From the NCBI GenBank assembly GCA_927353735.1, contig CAKMIA010000003.1, positions 89,703-153,702 of the forward strand: DNA of 64,000 nucleotides, read 5' to 3'. How positions within the stretch are numbered: the first letter of the stretch is position 1; each line of letters starts with the position of its first letter. The notes beneath the pieces were generated by a model. The model was not told the DNA's origin. It made no database searches and worked only from the letters and a program-made list of their open reading frames with translations. Positions 48,802-57,658 of the stretch are shown here, one piece after another. Source of the stretch: an uncultured Veillonellaceae bacterium (GTDB lineage Bacteria > Bacillota > Negativicutes > Veillonellales > Dialisteraceae). Made by a program: the position numbers and the translations under genes.

Positions 48802-50121
48802 ATGGAGAGATTCAGACAGCTGTCGGCCTTTCAGATCATCACGGCCAGCTTTGCGGCAGCCATCGCCGCAGGGACGGTCCTCCTTCTGCTGCCCTTCGCC
48901 TCCCACGGCGGGGCGGGATTCATGGACGCCCTCTTCACTGCCGTGTCCGCGGTGTGCGTCACCGGCCTCGTCACCGTCGACACCGGCACCTACTGGACCT
49001 TCTTCGGCCAGCTGGTGATCCTGCTGCTCATCCAGATCGGCGGCATGGGCGTGGTGACCCTCGCCATGATGCTGGCGGTCTTTTCCGGCCGGCATATCAG
49101 CCTCATGCAGCGCAATACCCTCCAGGAAGCGGTGGCGGCGCCGCAGCTGGGGGGCCTCGTGCAGATCCTGCGGATCATCCTCCGGGGCACCCTCGGCTTC
49201 GAGATCCTCGGGGCGTGCCTCATGGCCCCCGTATTCATCGCGGACTTCGGCTTCGTCCGCGGCGTGTGGTTCGCGGTCTTTCACTCCGTGTCCGCCTTCT
49301 GCAATGCCGGCTTCGACCTCATGGGCATCGTCGAGCCCGGGAGCTCCCTCGTGCACTACGCCGGCAATCCCGTCATCAATTTCACCGTCATGGGCCTTAT
49401 CATCGCCGGCGGGCTGGGCTTCATCACCTGGGCGGACCTCCTCGCCAACGGCCGGCGCCTCTCCCGGTGCCGCCTCCAGACGAAAATGATCCTCGCCTCC
49501 ACGGTGGTGCTCATCACCGGGCCGGCGCTCCTTTTCTATTTCTTCGACCTCACGGGCCTCTCCGGCGGGGAGCGCGTCATGGCGTCGCTCTTCCAGTCCG
49601 TCACCGCCCGCACGGCGGGCTTCAATTCCGTGGACCTCACCACCCTCACCGAGGCAGGGCGGATGGTGCTCATCATTCTCATGCTCATCGGCGGCGGGCC
49701 GGGCTCCACCGCAGGGGGCATCAAGACCACCACCTTCTACACCCTGCTGGCGGCCGCCGCGGCCACCTTCTGCCTCCGCCGGGACGTGGAGTGCTTCGGC
49801 CGCAGGCTTGCGCCGGAATCCATCCGGCTGGCCCTCACGGTCTTTCTCATGTATCTCGTACTGCTTATGGCGGGAAGCCTCTTCATCAGCTACCGGGACG
49901 GGCTGGCCTTCCTGGACTGCCTCTTTGAAGGGACCTCCGCCATCGGCACCGTGGGCCTCACCATCGGTGTCACCGCCCAGGCGGACAGCGCCTCCCGGTG
50001 CGTGCTCATGGCGCTCATGTTCTTCGGCCGCGTGGGCGGGCTGACCCTTCTCTATGCGGCCCACCAGGACAGCCGGCCCTTCGCCGGACGGCTCCCCGAG
50101 GAAAAAGTCGCCGTCGGCTGA
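48802..50121 (+). CDS. ktrB: KtrB/TrkH-type potassium channel subunit
   Basis: The 439-residue membrane protein has the four K+ filter loops: SAVCVTGLVTVD near 47, SAFCNAGFDLM near 163, TARTAGFNSVDL near 268 and TSAIGTVGLTIG near 380. It imports potassium driven by sodium or the membrane potential, gated by the cytoplasmic KtrA ring. The ATG at 48802 follows GGGAGCGGAGAG; the frame is open upstream but without motifs. TATAAT at 48745-48750 is the likely -10. ktrA follows after 17 bases. Confidence 0.93.
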   Translation: MERFRQLSAFQIITASFAAAIAAGTVLLLLPFASHGGAGFMDALFTAVSAVCVTGLVTVDTGTYWTFFGQLVILLLIQIGGMGVVTLAMMLAVFSGRHISLMQRNTLQEAVAAPQLGGLVQILRIILRGTLGFEILGACLMAPVFIADFGFVRGVWFAVFHSVSAFCNAGFDLMGIVEPGSSLVHYAGNPVINFTVMGLIIAGGLGFITWADLLANGRRLSRCRLQTKMILASTVVLITGPALLFYFFDLTGLSGGERVMASLFQSVTARTAGFNSVDLTTLTEAGRMVLIILMLIGGGPGSTAGGIKTTTFYTLLAAAAATFCLRRDVECFGRRLAPESIRLALTVFLMYLVLLMAGSLFISYRDGLAFLDCLFEGTSAIGTVGLTIGVTAQADSASRCVLMALMFFGRVGGLTLLYAAHQDSRPFAGRLPEEKVAVG

Positions 50122-50138
50122 TATTCACAGGAGGAATT

Positions 50139-50786
50139 ATGAAATCTGTACTGCTCATCGGACTGGGCCGCTTCGGCCGTCACGTAGCAAAAAAGCTCTG
50201 GGAGCTCCACAATGAAGTGCTCGCCGTGGAGCGCGTGGAAGAGCGCGTCAATATGGCGCTGCCCTACCTCACGCGGGGCCTCATCGGGGACAGCACGAAC
50301 GCCGCGTTCCTGTCCTCGCTGGGCATCCCCAATTTCGACTTCTGCATCGTCGCCATCGGCGATGATTTCCAGAGCTCGCTGGAAACGACCTCCCTCCTGA
50401 AGGACATGGGGGCGAAAATGGTGGTCTCCCGCGCCGCCCGGGACCGCCACGCGAAATTCCTCCTTCGCAACGGTGCCGACCATGTGGTCTACCCGGAGAA
50501 GCAGCTCGCCATCTGGACCGCCATCCGGTACAGCTCGGACCATGTATTCGACTACTTCGAGCTGGACAAGGACCACGCCGTGTACGAGATCGCCGTGCCC
50601 GGCACCTGGGCGGGCCGCACTGTGGGCGAGCTCAATGTGCGCGGCAGCTGGCACATCAATATCATGGCCATCAAGAAAAACGGCATCATCGACGCGGGCA
50701 TCCTGCCCTCCACACGGCTGGAACAGGATGAGACCATCCTCGTCATCGGTCGGAACGAAAACATCCAGCGCGTGCTGAAACTGTAA
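50139..50786 (+). CDS. ktrA: KtrA, RCK-domain regulatory subunit
   Basis: KtrA forms the octameric gating ring of the Ktr potassium channel and binds ATP/ADP. LLIGLGRFGRHVA (residues 5-17) is the Rossmann loop of RCK_N; RCK_C occupies about residues 135-215 (GRTVGELNVRGSW). 215 residues is the normal length. AGGAGG lies just before the ATG. It completes the ktrBA pair. Confidence 0.94.
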   Translation: MKSVLLIGLGRFGRHVAKKLWELHNEVLAVERVEERVNMALPYLTRGLIGDSTNAAFLSSLGIPNFDFCIVAIGDDFQSSLETTSLLKDMGAKMVVSRAARDRHAKFLLRNGADHVVYPEKQLAIWTAIRYSSDHVFDYFELDKDHAVYEIAVPGTWAGRTVGELNVRGSWHINIMAIKKNGIIDAGILPSTRLEQDETILVIGRNENIQRVLKL

Positions 50787-50806
50787 AACTGTTTACTTTT
50801 TATAAA

Positions 50807-50839
50807 TTGTTAAATTGACAAAATAAAAGACGTTTACTA
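50807..50839 (+). promoter_or_regulatory. candidate BirA (biotin) operator 1
   Basis: TTGTTAAAT-N15-CGTTTACTA matches the known BirA half-sites (TTGTTAACC/TTGTAAACC and GGTTAACAA/GGTTTACAA) at seven of nine positions in each arm, with the expected spacing. It overlaps the -35 and -10 of the bio promoter. Confidence 0.6.
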
Positions 50840-50843
50840 TACT
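50815..50843 (+). promoter_or_regulatory. promoter of the bioW-bioF-bioY operon
   Basis: A perfect TTGACA and TATACT are 17 bases apart. The expected transcript starts near 50850, immediately before a terminator hairpin. Confidence 0.75.
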
Positions 50844-50852
50844 GCGTGTATG

Positions 50853-50886
50853 GCCTCCTGCGGACAGGTGCTGCGGGAGGCTTTTT
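50853..50886 (+). terminator. terminator hairpin in the bio leader
   Basis: GCCTCCTGC pairs with GCGGGAGGC around 11 bases, followed by five T. It lies after the bio promoter and before bioW, so it either attenuates bio transcription or stops read-through from ktrA. Confidence 0.75.
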
Positions 50887-50896
50887 CAGAAATAGA

Positions 50897-50928
50897 TAGT
50901 AAACTTTTTTATTTACACATATTTACAA
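50897..50928 (+). promoter_or_regulatory. candidate BirA operator 2
   Basis: TAGTAAACT-N14-TATTTACAA matches BirA half-sites at seven of nine positions in each arm and ends 2 bases before the bioW ribosome site. Confidence 0.5.
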
Positions 50929-50947
50929 TAAGGAGAGAGAAAGAGCC

Positions 50948-51706
50948 ATGCTTTGCAGTGTGAAGATGAGAGCCAGTCTGGGCGGACGGCGCGGCGTGGG
51001 AGGAAAGCACATCTCCGGCGCGGAGCGCATCGTTCCTGAGGAAGCGGCCGAGGAGACTGCCGCGGCCATGCTGCGCCGGGCGCGCACCCACGAGAGGGGC
51101 CGCGCGGATTTCATTCAGATCCGGGTGGAGCTGGTGCCGCCGGGCTCCATACGCACCTGTCCGCTCCTGCCGGTGAGCACCCGGGATGCCCGCACCGTGG
51201 AGGAAGGGCGCGCCGCCGCGCGGGACGAGCTGCTCCGTGCGGGCGTGTCGCCTGCCGCGGCGGATGCGGGCTTTGCCGCACTGGAGGCGCTCACGGACAG
51301 CATGCGCGGCGCCATGGTGCTGGACAGTGAGACCGGCCGCCGTCTGGACGATATGGGAGAGCGGGGCGTGCGGTGCACCAATATGGATGCCGCCGACAGT
51401 GCCGGCTACGACCGGTTCATGGCTGCCCGCGGCCTCGGCGGGGACCATCCCCGGGAAGCGCTGGTGCTCGCCTCGAAGGTGGCTTACGCGCCGGGGACCG
51501 CAGCGGAGCTCTGCTGGTCCGACGATCCCCGGTACGTCACGGGCTACGTGGGCTCCGCCGCGCGGGGGTACCGCCGCATCCCCGTGCTGAAAGAAGCGGG
51601 GGACCCCGTGGGCGGGCGCATCTTCTTCGTCCGTCCCGGCACGGACATGGAGCAGTACATTGCGTATATGCAGGAGCAGACCGTGCTCGTGGAGGTGAAG
51701 CCATGA
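50948..51706 (+). CDS. bioW: 6-carboxyhexanoate-CoA ligase (pimeloyl-CoA synthetase)
   Basis: BioW activates pimelate to pimeloyl-CoA, the first biotin precursor in many Firmicutes. SVKMRASLGG and GGKHISGAERIV (residues 4-27) form the conserved N-terminus; TNMDAADSAGYDRF and GYVGSAARGYRRIP are further family motifs. 252 residues is normal. It overlaps bioF by 4 bases (ATGA). The operon therefore needs pimelate from outside or from another route. bioA, bioD and bioB are not in the window. Confidence 0.94.
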   Translation: MLCSVKMRASLGGRRGVGGKHISGAERIVPEEAAEETAAAMLRRARTHERGRADFIQIRVELVPPGSIRTCPLLPVSTRDARTVEEGRAAARDELLRAGVSPAAADAGFAALEALTDSMRGAMVLDSETGRRLDDMGERGVRCTNMDAADSAGYDRFMAARGLGGDHPREALVLASKVAYAPGTAAELCWSDDPRYVTGYVGSAARGYRRIPVLKEAGDPVGGRIFFVRPGTDMEQYIAYMQEQTVLVEVKP

Positions 51707-52872
51707 AACTGTCCCACATTCCCGCCGCGCTGGACGCCGTCCGTGCCCGCGGCGAATACCGCACCATTTCCGACCTCCGCATGGAGAGCGCCGCCCGCGG
51801 CACCGGACGGGACGGCACGGCCCGCCTCGTCTTTCATTCCAATGACTACCTCGGCATGACCCACGAGCCCGCGGTCATCGCCGCCGCCCGGGACGCCCTC
51901 CGGTGGGGCACCGGCTCCGGCGGGGCGCGTCTCACCTCCGGGGCGTCCTTCGAGCTCTCCGACCTGGAGGCGGAGCTGGCCCGCTTCAAGGGCTATGAGG
52001 CGGCCCTCGTATTCAATACGGGATACATGACCAATCTGGGCGTCCTCTACGGCCTCGCGGACAAACGGGACGTCATCTTCAGCGACAGCCTGAACCACGC
52101 CAGCCTCATCGACGGTTGCCGCATCTCCCGCGCCTCCGTGGCGGTCTATCCCCACAGCGACATGGACGCCCTCCGGCGGCTCCTGCGGGACACTCCCTGC
52201 GAGGGGGAGCGCTTCATCATCACCGACGGCGTATTCAGCATGGACGGCGACGTGGCGGATCTGCCCGCACTGGCCGAGCTGGCTCACACCTACCACGCGC
52301 GGCTCCTCGTGGACGACGCCCACGCCACGGGCGTCATCGGCGAGACCGGCCGGGGCACCGCCGAATACTGGCACCTCCCCGGCGTCATTGATTTACAGGT
52401 GGGCACCCTCAGCAAAGCCCTCGGCTCCGAAGGGGGCTTCCTCTGCGCCTCCCGTCCCGTGGTGGAATGGCTCCGGAACCGGTCGCGGCCCTTCATCTTC
52501 TCCACCGCCATCGGCCCTGCCACAGCCGCCGCCGCGCTGGCCGCCCTCCGCCTCCTCGAAGCGGACCCGGCGCACTATCTGGGACGGCTCCGCCGGAATA
52601 CCGCGCTCCTCCGGGACGCCCTCACCGAAGCAGGCCTGCCCCTGCTGGCGGGCCATACGCCCATCCTGCCCCTCGTCATGGGAGACCCCGGAAAGACTGC
52701 CGCCTTCGCCGACCGGTGCCGCGCGGAAGGACTGCTCCTCTCTGCCATCCGGCCGCCGTCCGTCCCTGAGGGCACCAGCCGCATCCGCCTCACCGTCACC
52801 GCCGCGCACAGCACTGACGACATCGACCGCGCCGCATCCATTCTCATCCGCACCTGGAGGGCCCTGTCATGA
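51703..52872 (+). CDS. bioF: 8-amino-7-oxononanoate synthase
   Basis: BioF is the PLP enzyme that joins pimeloyl-CoA and alanine. The 389-residue protein shows HSNDYLGMTHEP near residue 44, FNTGYMTNLGV near residue 105, VDDAHATGVIGETGRG near residue 205 and the PLP lysine at about residue 238 in TLSKALGSEGGF. The start ATG overlaps the bioW stop, and its stop overlaps the bioY start, so all three are coupled. Confidence 0.94.
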   Translation: MKLSHIPAALDAVRARGEYRTISDLRMESAARGTGRDGTARLVFHSNDYLGMTHEPAVIAAARDALRWGTGSGGARLTSGASFELSDLEAELARFKGYEAALVFNTGYMTNLGVLYGLADKRDVIFSDSLNHASLIDGCRISRASVAVYPHSDMDALRRLLRDTPCEGERFIITDGVFSMDGDVADLPALAELAHTYHARLLVDDAHATGVIGETGRGTAEYWHLPGVIDLQVGTLSKALGSEGGFLCASRPVVEWLRNRSRPFIFSTAIGPATAAAALAALRLLEADPAHYLGRLRRNTALLRDALTEAGLPLLAGHTPILPLVMGDPGKTAAFADRCRAEGLLLSAIRPPSVPEGTSRIRLTVTAAHSTDDIDRAASILIRTWRALS

Positions 52873-53363
52873 ATCCGGTAAAGCTCCGCACCCTCACTGA
52901 GACCGCGCTCCTCGGCGTGCTCCTCTTCGGCTCCGGCCTGCTCCGGCTGCCCTCTCCCGTACCGGGGAGCGAATTCCAGCTCTCCGCGCCGCTCGCCGCC
53001 GCCATCTGCGGTGTGTTCGGCTTCCGCATCTACCTCGCCGCAGGCCTTCTGGCGTCGGCTCTCACGGTCCTCACCGGGACAGGCACCGTCTTTCATGTGC
53101 TCATCGCCATGATCTACCGCCTCACCGTGGGCGCCGCCTTCGGTCTGCTCGGCCCGTCGGGCCTCTTCTTCCTCTGCGCCGGCCCCGCGGGGACCCTCGC
53201 CGCCCGGGCCGTCCTCTCCGTCGTCACCGGCGGAGGCTTCGCCGCCCTCGCCCTCGCCGCCGTGCCGGGGATGCTCTTCACCGCCGCCGCCTCCCGGCCG
53301 CTGGCCCGGCTCCTCCTGCGGGTGCGGGACCTCCGCCCGGTTGGCAGTCTGCGCGAGATGTGA
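52869..53363 (+). CDS. bioY: BioY, biotin transporter substrate-binding membrane subunit
   Basis: BioY is the S-component of the ECF biotin transporter, or works alone at low affinity. The 164-residue protein has six hydrophobic helices, with family-like EFQLSAPLAAAICGVFGFRIYLAAG near the start (quoted in part: AAAICGVFGFRIY). It is somewhat shorter than most BioY proteins (about 180-190), and its GC-rich loops are poor matches, so the identification rests partly on operon context. The last bases overlap the tRNA-Gly promoter. Confidence 0.75.
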   Translation: MNPVKLRTLTETALLGVLLFGSGLLRLPSPVPGSEFQLSAPLAAAICGVFGFRIYLAAGLLASALTVLTGTGTVFHVLIAMIYRLTVGAAFGLLGPSGLFFLCAGPAGTLAARAVLSVVTGGGFAALALAAVPGMLFTAAASRPLARLLLRVRDLRPVGSLREM

Positions 53364-53369
53364 TACAAT
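53341..53369 (+). promoter_or_regulatory. promoter of tRNA-Gly
   Basis: TTGGCA and TACAAT are 17 bases apart; the -35 lies inside the end of bioY. Confidence 0.65.
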
Positions 53370-53392
53370 ATATTCCGTAAATCACAGGAAAT

Positions 53393-53467
53393 GCGGATGT
53401 AGTTCATCGGTAGAACGTCAGCTTCCCAAGCTGAATGTAGAGGGTTCGATTCCCTTCATCCGCTCCA
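53393..53467 (+). tRNA. tRNA-Gly (CCC)
   Basis: Acceptor GCGGATG/CATCCGC, anticodon stem TCAGC/GCTGA with loop TTCCCAA (anticodon CCC), T-stem AGGG/CCCT region and encoded CCA. It directly precedes the defence island. Confidence 0.95.
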
Positions 53468-53474
53468 GACTTTG

Positions 53475-53508
53475 CCGGCATTCTCAGATTTCTGAGGATG
53501 CCGTTTTC
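53475..53508 (+). terminator. tRNA-Gly terminator
   Basis: CGGCATTCTCAG pairs with CTGAGGATGCCG around ATTT, followed by TTTT. Confidence 0.85.
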
Positions 53509-53533
53509 AGTTTTCACACCGGAAATAAAAAAG

Positions 53534-53567
53534 AAACGGCATACCCGCGAGGGCGTGCCGTTTTTGC
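53534..53567. terminator. second terminator after tRNA-Gly
   Basis: AAACGGCATACCC pairs imperfectly with GGGCGTGCCGTTT around GCGA, followed by T-residues; A-rich on the other side. Confidence 0.8.
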
Positions 53568-53604
53568 GCGGGTGCGCGCATTTTCTTTTCCCCGCCGCCT
53601 GTTC

Positions 53605-53610
53605 TATAAT
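53605..53610 (+). promoter_or_regulatory. -10 of the hsd operon
   Basis: TATAAT lies 60 bases before the hsdM ATG; the -35 is weak (T-rich). Confidence 0.4.
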
Positions 53611-53669
53611 GAAGAAAATATTTCATTGATACAGAGAAACTACACGTTTTATAGTACGGGAGACATCAC

Positions 53670-56438
53670 ATGAACAAACAGCAGCTCGCCGCGAAGATCT
53701 GGAACGCCGCCAATAAAATGCGGTCCAAGATCGAGGCCAACGAATACAAGGACTACATCCTCGGCTTCATCTTCTACAAATTTCTGTCCGGGCAGGAAGA
53801 AAAATATCTGAAAGAAAACGGACTCACTGCGGAAGAATTTCCGGAAGTTCTCCGGGAAGAGGAAAAAGAGGTGGTGACCTTCTGCCAGAAAAATCTGGGA
53901 TACTTCATCGCCTATGAAAATCTGTTCTCCACCTGGCTCCACGCCGGGGCGGACTTCTCCGTGGGGCAGGTGCGCACCGCCCTCTCTGCGTTCGCCCGCC
54001 TCCTCAGCGACCACCACAGGAAACTCTTTCAGGGCATCTTCGAGACCCTCGAGACCGGCCTGAGCCATCTCGGCGACAGCACCAGCGCCCAGACCCGCGC
54101 CGTGAGCGACCTCATTCATCTCATCGAGGACATCCCCATGGACGGCCGGCAGGACTACGACGTGCTGGGCTACATCTATGAATACCTCATCAGCAATTTC
54201 GCCGCCAATGCAGGCAAGAAAGCCGGGGAATTCTACACGCCCCACGAAGTGTCCGAGCTCATGTCGGAGATCATCGCCCATCACCTGCGCGGCCGGGAGC
54301 ATATCAAGATCTACGACCCCACCAGCGGTTCCGGCTCCCTCCTCATCACCATCGGCAAGAGCGTCGCCCGGCACATGGGAAATAAGGACAATATCCTCTA
54401 CTTCGCGCAGGAACTGAAACAGAATACATACAACCTCACCCGAATGAACCTCATCATGCGGGGCATCCGTCCGGATAATATCACCGCCCGCAACGGGGAC
54501 ACCCTCGAAGCGGACTGGCCGTGGTTCGACGACGCCGACCCGGCGGGCACCTACGACCCGCTCTACGTGGACGCCGTCGTATCAAATCCGCCCTACTCCC
54601 AGCACTGGAACCCCTCCGGCAAGGAGACCGAGCCCCGCTACCGCTACGGCCTCGCGCCGGCCAGCAAGGCCGACTACGCCTTCCTCCTGCACGACCTGTA
54701 CCACCTGAAGCCCGACGGCATCATGGCCATCGTCCTGCCTCACGGCGTGCTCTTCCGCGGCGACGCCGACGGCGAAGGGGAGGGGAAGATCCGGCGGAAC
54801 CTCATCGAGAATAACCACATCGAAGCCATCATCGGCCTCCCGGCGAATATCTTCTTCGGCACGGGCATCCCCACCATCATCATGATCCTCCGGCAGAAAC
54901 GGGACGCCTCGGACGTGCTCTTCGTGGACGCCTCCGGGGAATATATCAAGGACGGCAAGCAGAACCGCCTCCGCGCCTCCCATATCCGCCGCATCGCCGA
55001 CGCGGTCATCCACCGCGGGGACATCCCGCACTTCGCCCGGCTGGTGACGAAAGAAGAGATCCGCGCCAACGGGTACAACCTGAATATCCCCCGCTACATC
55101 GAGAGCGAAAGCACCGCCGATACATGGGACATCTACGCCTCCCTTTACGGCGGCCTGCCGGAACGGGAACTGGACGCCCTCGCCCCGTACTGGGACGCCT
55201 TCCCCGGCCTGCGGGACCGCCTCTTCACCCGGGACGGCACGCCCTACGCCCGCCCCGCCCGGAAGGATATGAAGGAGGCCATTTGGGACGATTCTGCTGT
55301 TTATGAATTTGTAGATAGATGCTTAAGAGCCTTCGGTGACTTCTCCTCTTTCATGGCGGAGGAGCTGCTGGATCACGCCGCGGAAGTGAATATCGTCAGC
55401 GAGGAAGAAACGCTCTGGCAGGACATCCGCCGCCGTCTGGAGGCGTTCCCGCTGGTGGACCCCTACGGCGCGTACCAGCGGCTGGACGACGCGTGGAGCT
55501 GCATCTCCCTCGACCTGGAGACCATCCAGAGCGAAGGATGGGACGCCGTGCGCCGCATCGAGCCCCGTATGGTTATCCGTAAATCCGGTGGTAAAGACAC
55601 GGAGGTCCAGGACGGCTGGGAAGGTCGTATTTTACCGTTCAATATCGTGGCAGAATTGTTTTTCCAGCCTGAACTGAATAAGGTGAATGAGCTGAAGCAT
55701 GATTTGGAATTCTATAATGACGTAAAAGTGACGGCTCTGGAAAAGGCTCATGAAGAAGGAGAGGAGGGCCCGTGGATCAATGAGGCGGGAACTTCTTTTA
55801 ATAGAAAAGAACTGGACGCGAAAGTTCAGATGATCTATGAAGAGCATGATTCGGAAATGACCGCCGCACTTAAAGGATATCTGGCGCTGTTTGACAAGAA
55901 AGCGGGAAGAGCCGAGAAACTCTCTTATATCAGGAATCACCCTGAAGCGGAATGGGATGACGTAGAGGGGGAGGCTCCTTACACTAAAGGAAATGTCCAG
56001 AAACATCTTAATGATTTATATGAAGCATACGATAATTTTCCATATGACTCTATAGAGGGACATTTGGTCAATGCTCGGACAGCATTGATTAAAGAGAAAG
56101 AGATACAGCCGGTATTAAAAGCAAAAGAAGCAGCTCTCCAGACAGCCATTGCGGAGCGCATTCCCCGCCTCACCGATGAGGAAGTGCGCGCCATTCTCCG
56201 GGAGAAATGGGTGGCCCCGCTCCATGCTTCGCTGAAAGCCATGGCGGTCAGTATTCCTGAAGCCATCCTCCACGACATTGAAGCAATTATGGAGAAATAC
56301 AGCGAGACCGCCCTCGATATCGAAGAGAAGTCCCGGGAGGCCGGCCGGTCGCTGGCGGCGATGATGACGGAACTCACCGGCAGCGAGTACGACGAAAAGG
56401 GGCTGGCCGGCTGGAAGTCCCTTTTCACGGAGGACTGA
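53670..56438 (+). CDS. hsdM: type I restriction-modification methylase subunit (long form)
   Basis: HsdM methylates adenines in the recognition site and is required for cutting by the HsdMSR complex. Residues 1-150 are the N-terminal helical domain (KIEANEYKDYILGFIFYKFLS). Motif I is DPTSGSGSLL (Asp216) and motif IV is NPPY (Asn306). At 922 residues it is far longer than the usual 500-530. The extra C-terminal 300 residues are charged and helical (KVQMIYEEHDSEMTAALKGY), probably coiled-coil contacts with HsdS. DNA from about 55640 to 56130 is AT-richer than the rest, a mosaic sign. It is followed by hsdS after 3 bases. Confidence 0.93.
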   Translation: MNKQQLAAKIWNAANKMRSKIEANEYKDYILGFIFYKFLSGQEEKYLKENGLTAEEFPEVLREEEKEVVTFCQKNLGYFIAYENLFSTWLHAGADFSVGQVRTALSAFARLLSDHHRKLFQGIFETLETGLSHLGDSTSAQTRAVSDLIHLIEDIPMDGRQDYDVLGYIYEYLISNFAANAGKKAGEFYTPHEVSELMSEIIAHHLRGREHIKIYDPTSGSGSLLITIGKSVARHMGNKDNILYFAQELKQNTYNLTRMNLIMRGIRPDNITARNGDTLEADWPWFDDADPAGTYDPLYVDAVVSNPPYSQHWNPSGKETEPRYRYGLAPASKADYAFLLHDLYHLKPDGIMAIVLPHGVLFRGDADGEGEGKIRRNLIENNHIEAIIGLPANIFFGTGIPTIIMILRQKRDASDVLFVDASGEYIKDGKQNRLRASHIRRIADAVIHRGDIPHFARLVTKEEIRANGYNLNIPRYIESESTADTWDIYASLYGGLPERELDALAPYWDAFPGLRDRLFTRDGTPYARPARKDMKEAIWDDSAVYEFVDRCLRAFGDFSSFMAEELLDHAAEVNIVSEEETLWQDIRRRLEAFPLVDPYGAYQRLDDAWSCISLDLETIQSEGWDAVRRIEPRMVIRKSGGKDTEVQDGWEGRILPFNIVAELFFQPELNKVNELKHDLEFYNDVKVTALEKAHEEGEEGPWINEAGTSFNRKELDAKVQMIYEEHDSEMTAALKGYLALFDKKAGRAEKLSYIRNHPEAEWDDVEGEAPYTKGNVQKHLNDLYEAYDNFPYDSIEGHLVNARTALIKEKEIQPVLKAKEAALQTAIAERIPRLTDEEVRAILREKWVAPLHASLKAMAVSIPEAILHDIEAIMEKYSETALDIEEKSREAGRSLAAMMTELTGSEYDEKGLAGWKSLFTED

Positions 56439-56441
56439 TCT

Positions 56442-57647
56442 ATGGAGAAGAAACAAAACGTGCCGGCGCTCCGCTTTCAGGGCTTTTCCGGCGAATGGGA
56501 AAAGAAAACACTGGGGGACTTTGGAAATGTGGCGATGAATCGCCGAATCTTTAAGGAACAAACTTCGGAAACCGGAGAAATTCCTTTTTATAAAATTGGA
56601 ACTTTTGGAAAAGAACCGGATGCTTATATTTCCCGTCAGTTGTTTGAAGAATATAAAGCAAAATATCCCTATCCAGATGTGGGAGATATTTTACTTTCTG
56701 CGGCAGGCAGTATTGGAAAAACGGTGGAATATACAGGAAAGGATGAATATTTTCAGGATTCAAACATCGTGTGGCTTAAGCATGACGAACGTCTGGACAA
56801 TCCTTTCCTGAAATATTTTTATTCAAAAGTAAAGTGGGGAACTCTGGAAGGAGGTACGGTAAAAAGGTTATATAATAAAATTCTTCTTGAGACAGAAATC
56901 GTATTGCCTGAAATCATAGAACAGAAGAAAATCGGAAAATTTTTTGCGTCTTATGATAGAATGATTGCCCATCAAGAGGGAAAAATCAGAAAATTACAGC
57001 AGTTCCGGCAGGCCATGCTGACGAAGCTCTTCCCCCGGGAGGGGGCGGCGGAGCCGGCCCTGCGCTTCCAAGGATTTTTCGGGCCATGGAGACATACTCA
57101 AATTTCTGATATTGCAGATGTTATTGGGGGAGGTACGCCGGATACACAAATAGAAGAATATTGGAATGGAGATATCGACTGGTATACCCCAGCAGAGATG
57201 GAAGGCAAAAGATATGCCAATGGGAGTGATCGAAAAATTACAGAACTGGGGTTAGCAAAATCTGGTGCACGACTTTTACCTGCTCATCGGACGGTACTTT
57301 TTACCAGCCGTGCGGGTATTGGAAAGATGGCTATTTTAGGAAAAGACGGCGCAACTAATCAGGGGTTTCAATCGTTGGTCTTGAACGATTACTGTGATCC
57401 TTATTTCATTTATACATTAGGACCATTTATTACAAAATGCGCGGAGCGGATCGCGGCCGGTTCCACATTTTTGGAAATTTCCGGTAAGGCACTGGGGGCG
57501 TTGGAAATCATGATTCCTACGAAAGCAGAACAGGAGAAGATTGCAAAATTTTTTGAAAAGTTGGATGATATTATTTCCCTACAGCAAGAGATGTTAGATA
57601 AAATCCAAAAATTGAAAGCGGCTCTGCTGGAGAAACTATTCGTGTGA
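56442..57647 (+). CDS. hsdS: type I restriction-modification specificity subunit
   Basis: HsdS sets the DNA target by two target-recognition domains. The two halves each begin with PALRFQGF followed by a Trp (residues about 5-20 and 205-220). Each ends with a conserved helix (KKIGKFFASYDRMIAHQEGK; EKIAKFFEKLDDIISLQQEM). The two recognition domains are AT-rich while the joints (for example 57000-57090) are GC-rich, as expected from domain swapping. 401 residues is normal. No second or silent hsdS lies in the window. Confidence 0.92.
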   Translation: MEKKQNVPALRFQGFSGEWEKKTLGDFGNVAMNRRIFKEQTSETGEIPFYKIGTFGKEPDAYISRQLFEEYKAKYPYPDVGDILLSAAGSIGKTVEYTGKDEYFQDSNIVWLKHDERLDNPFLKYFYSKVKWGTLEGGTVKRLYNKILLETEIVLPEIIEQKKIGKFFASYDRMIAHQEGKIRKLQQFRQAMLTKLFPREGAAEPALRFQGFFGPWRHTQISDIADVIGGGTPDTQIEEYWNGDIDWYTPAEMEGKRYANGSDRKITELGLAKSGARLLPAHRTVLFTSRAGIGKMAILGKDGATNQGFQSLVLNDYCDPYFIYTLGPFITKCAERIAAGSTFLEISGKALGALEIMIPTKAEQEKIAKFFEKLDDIISLQQEMLDKIQKLKAALLEKLFV

Positions 57648-57658
57648 GGTGAGAGACC

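Noticed and set aside
56442..57647. Phase-variable hsdS locus
   Set aside because: No inverted or silent hsdS copy, recombinase or simple-sequence tract is present in the window.
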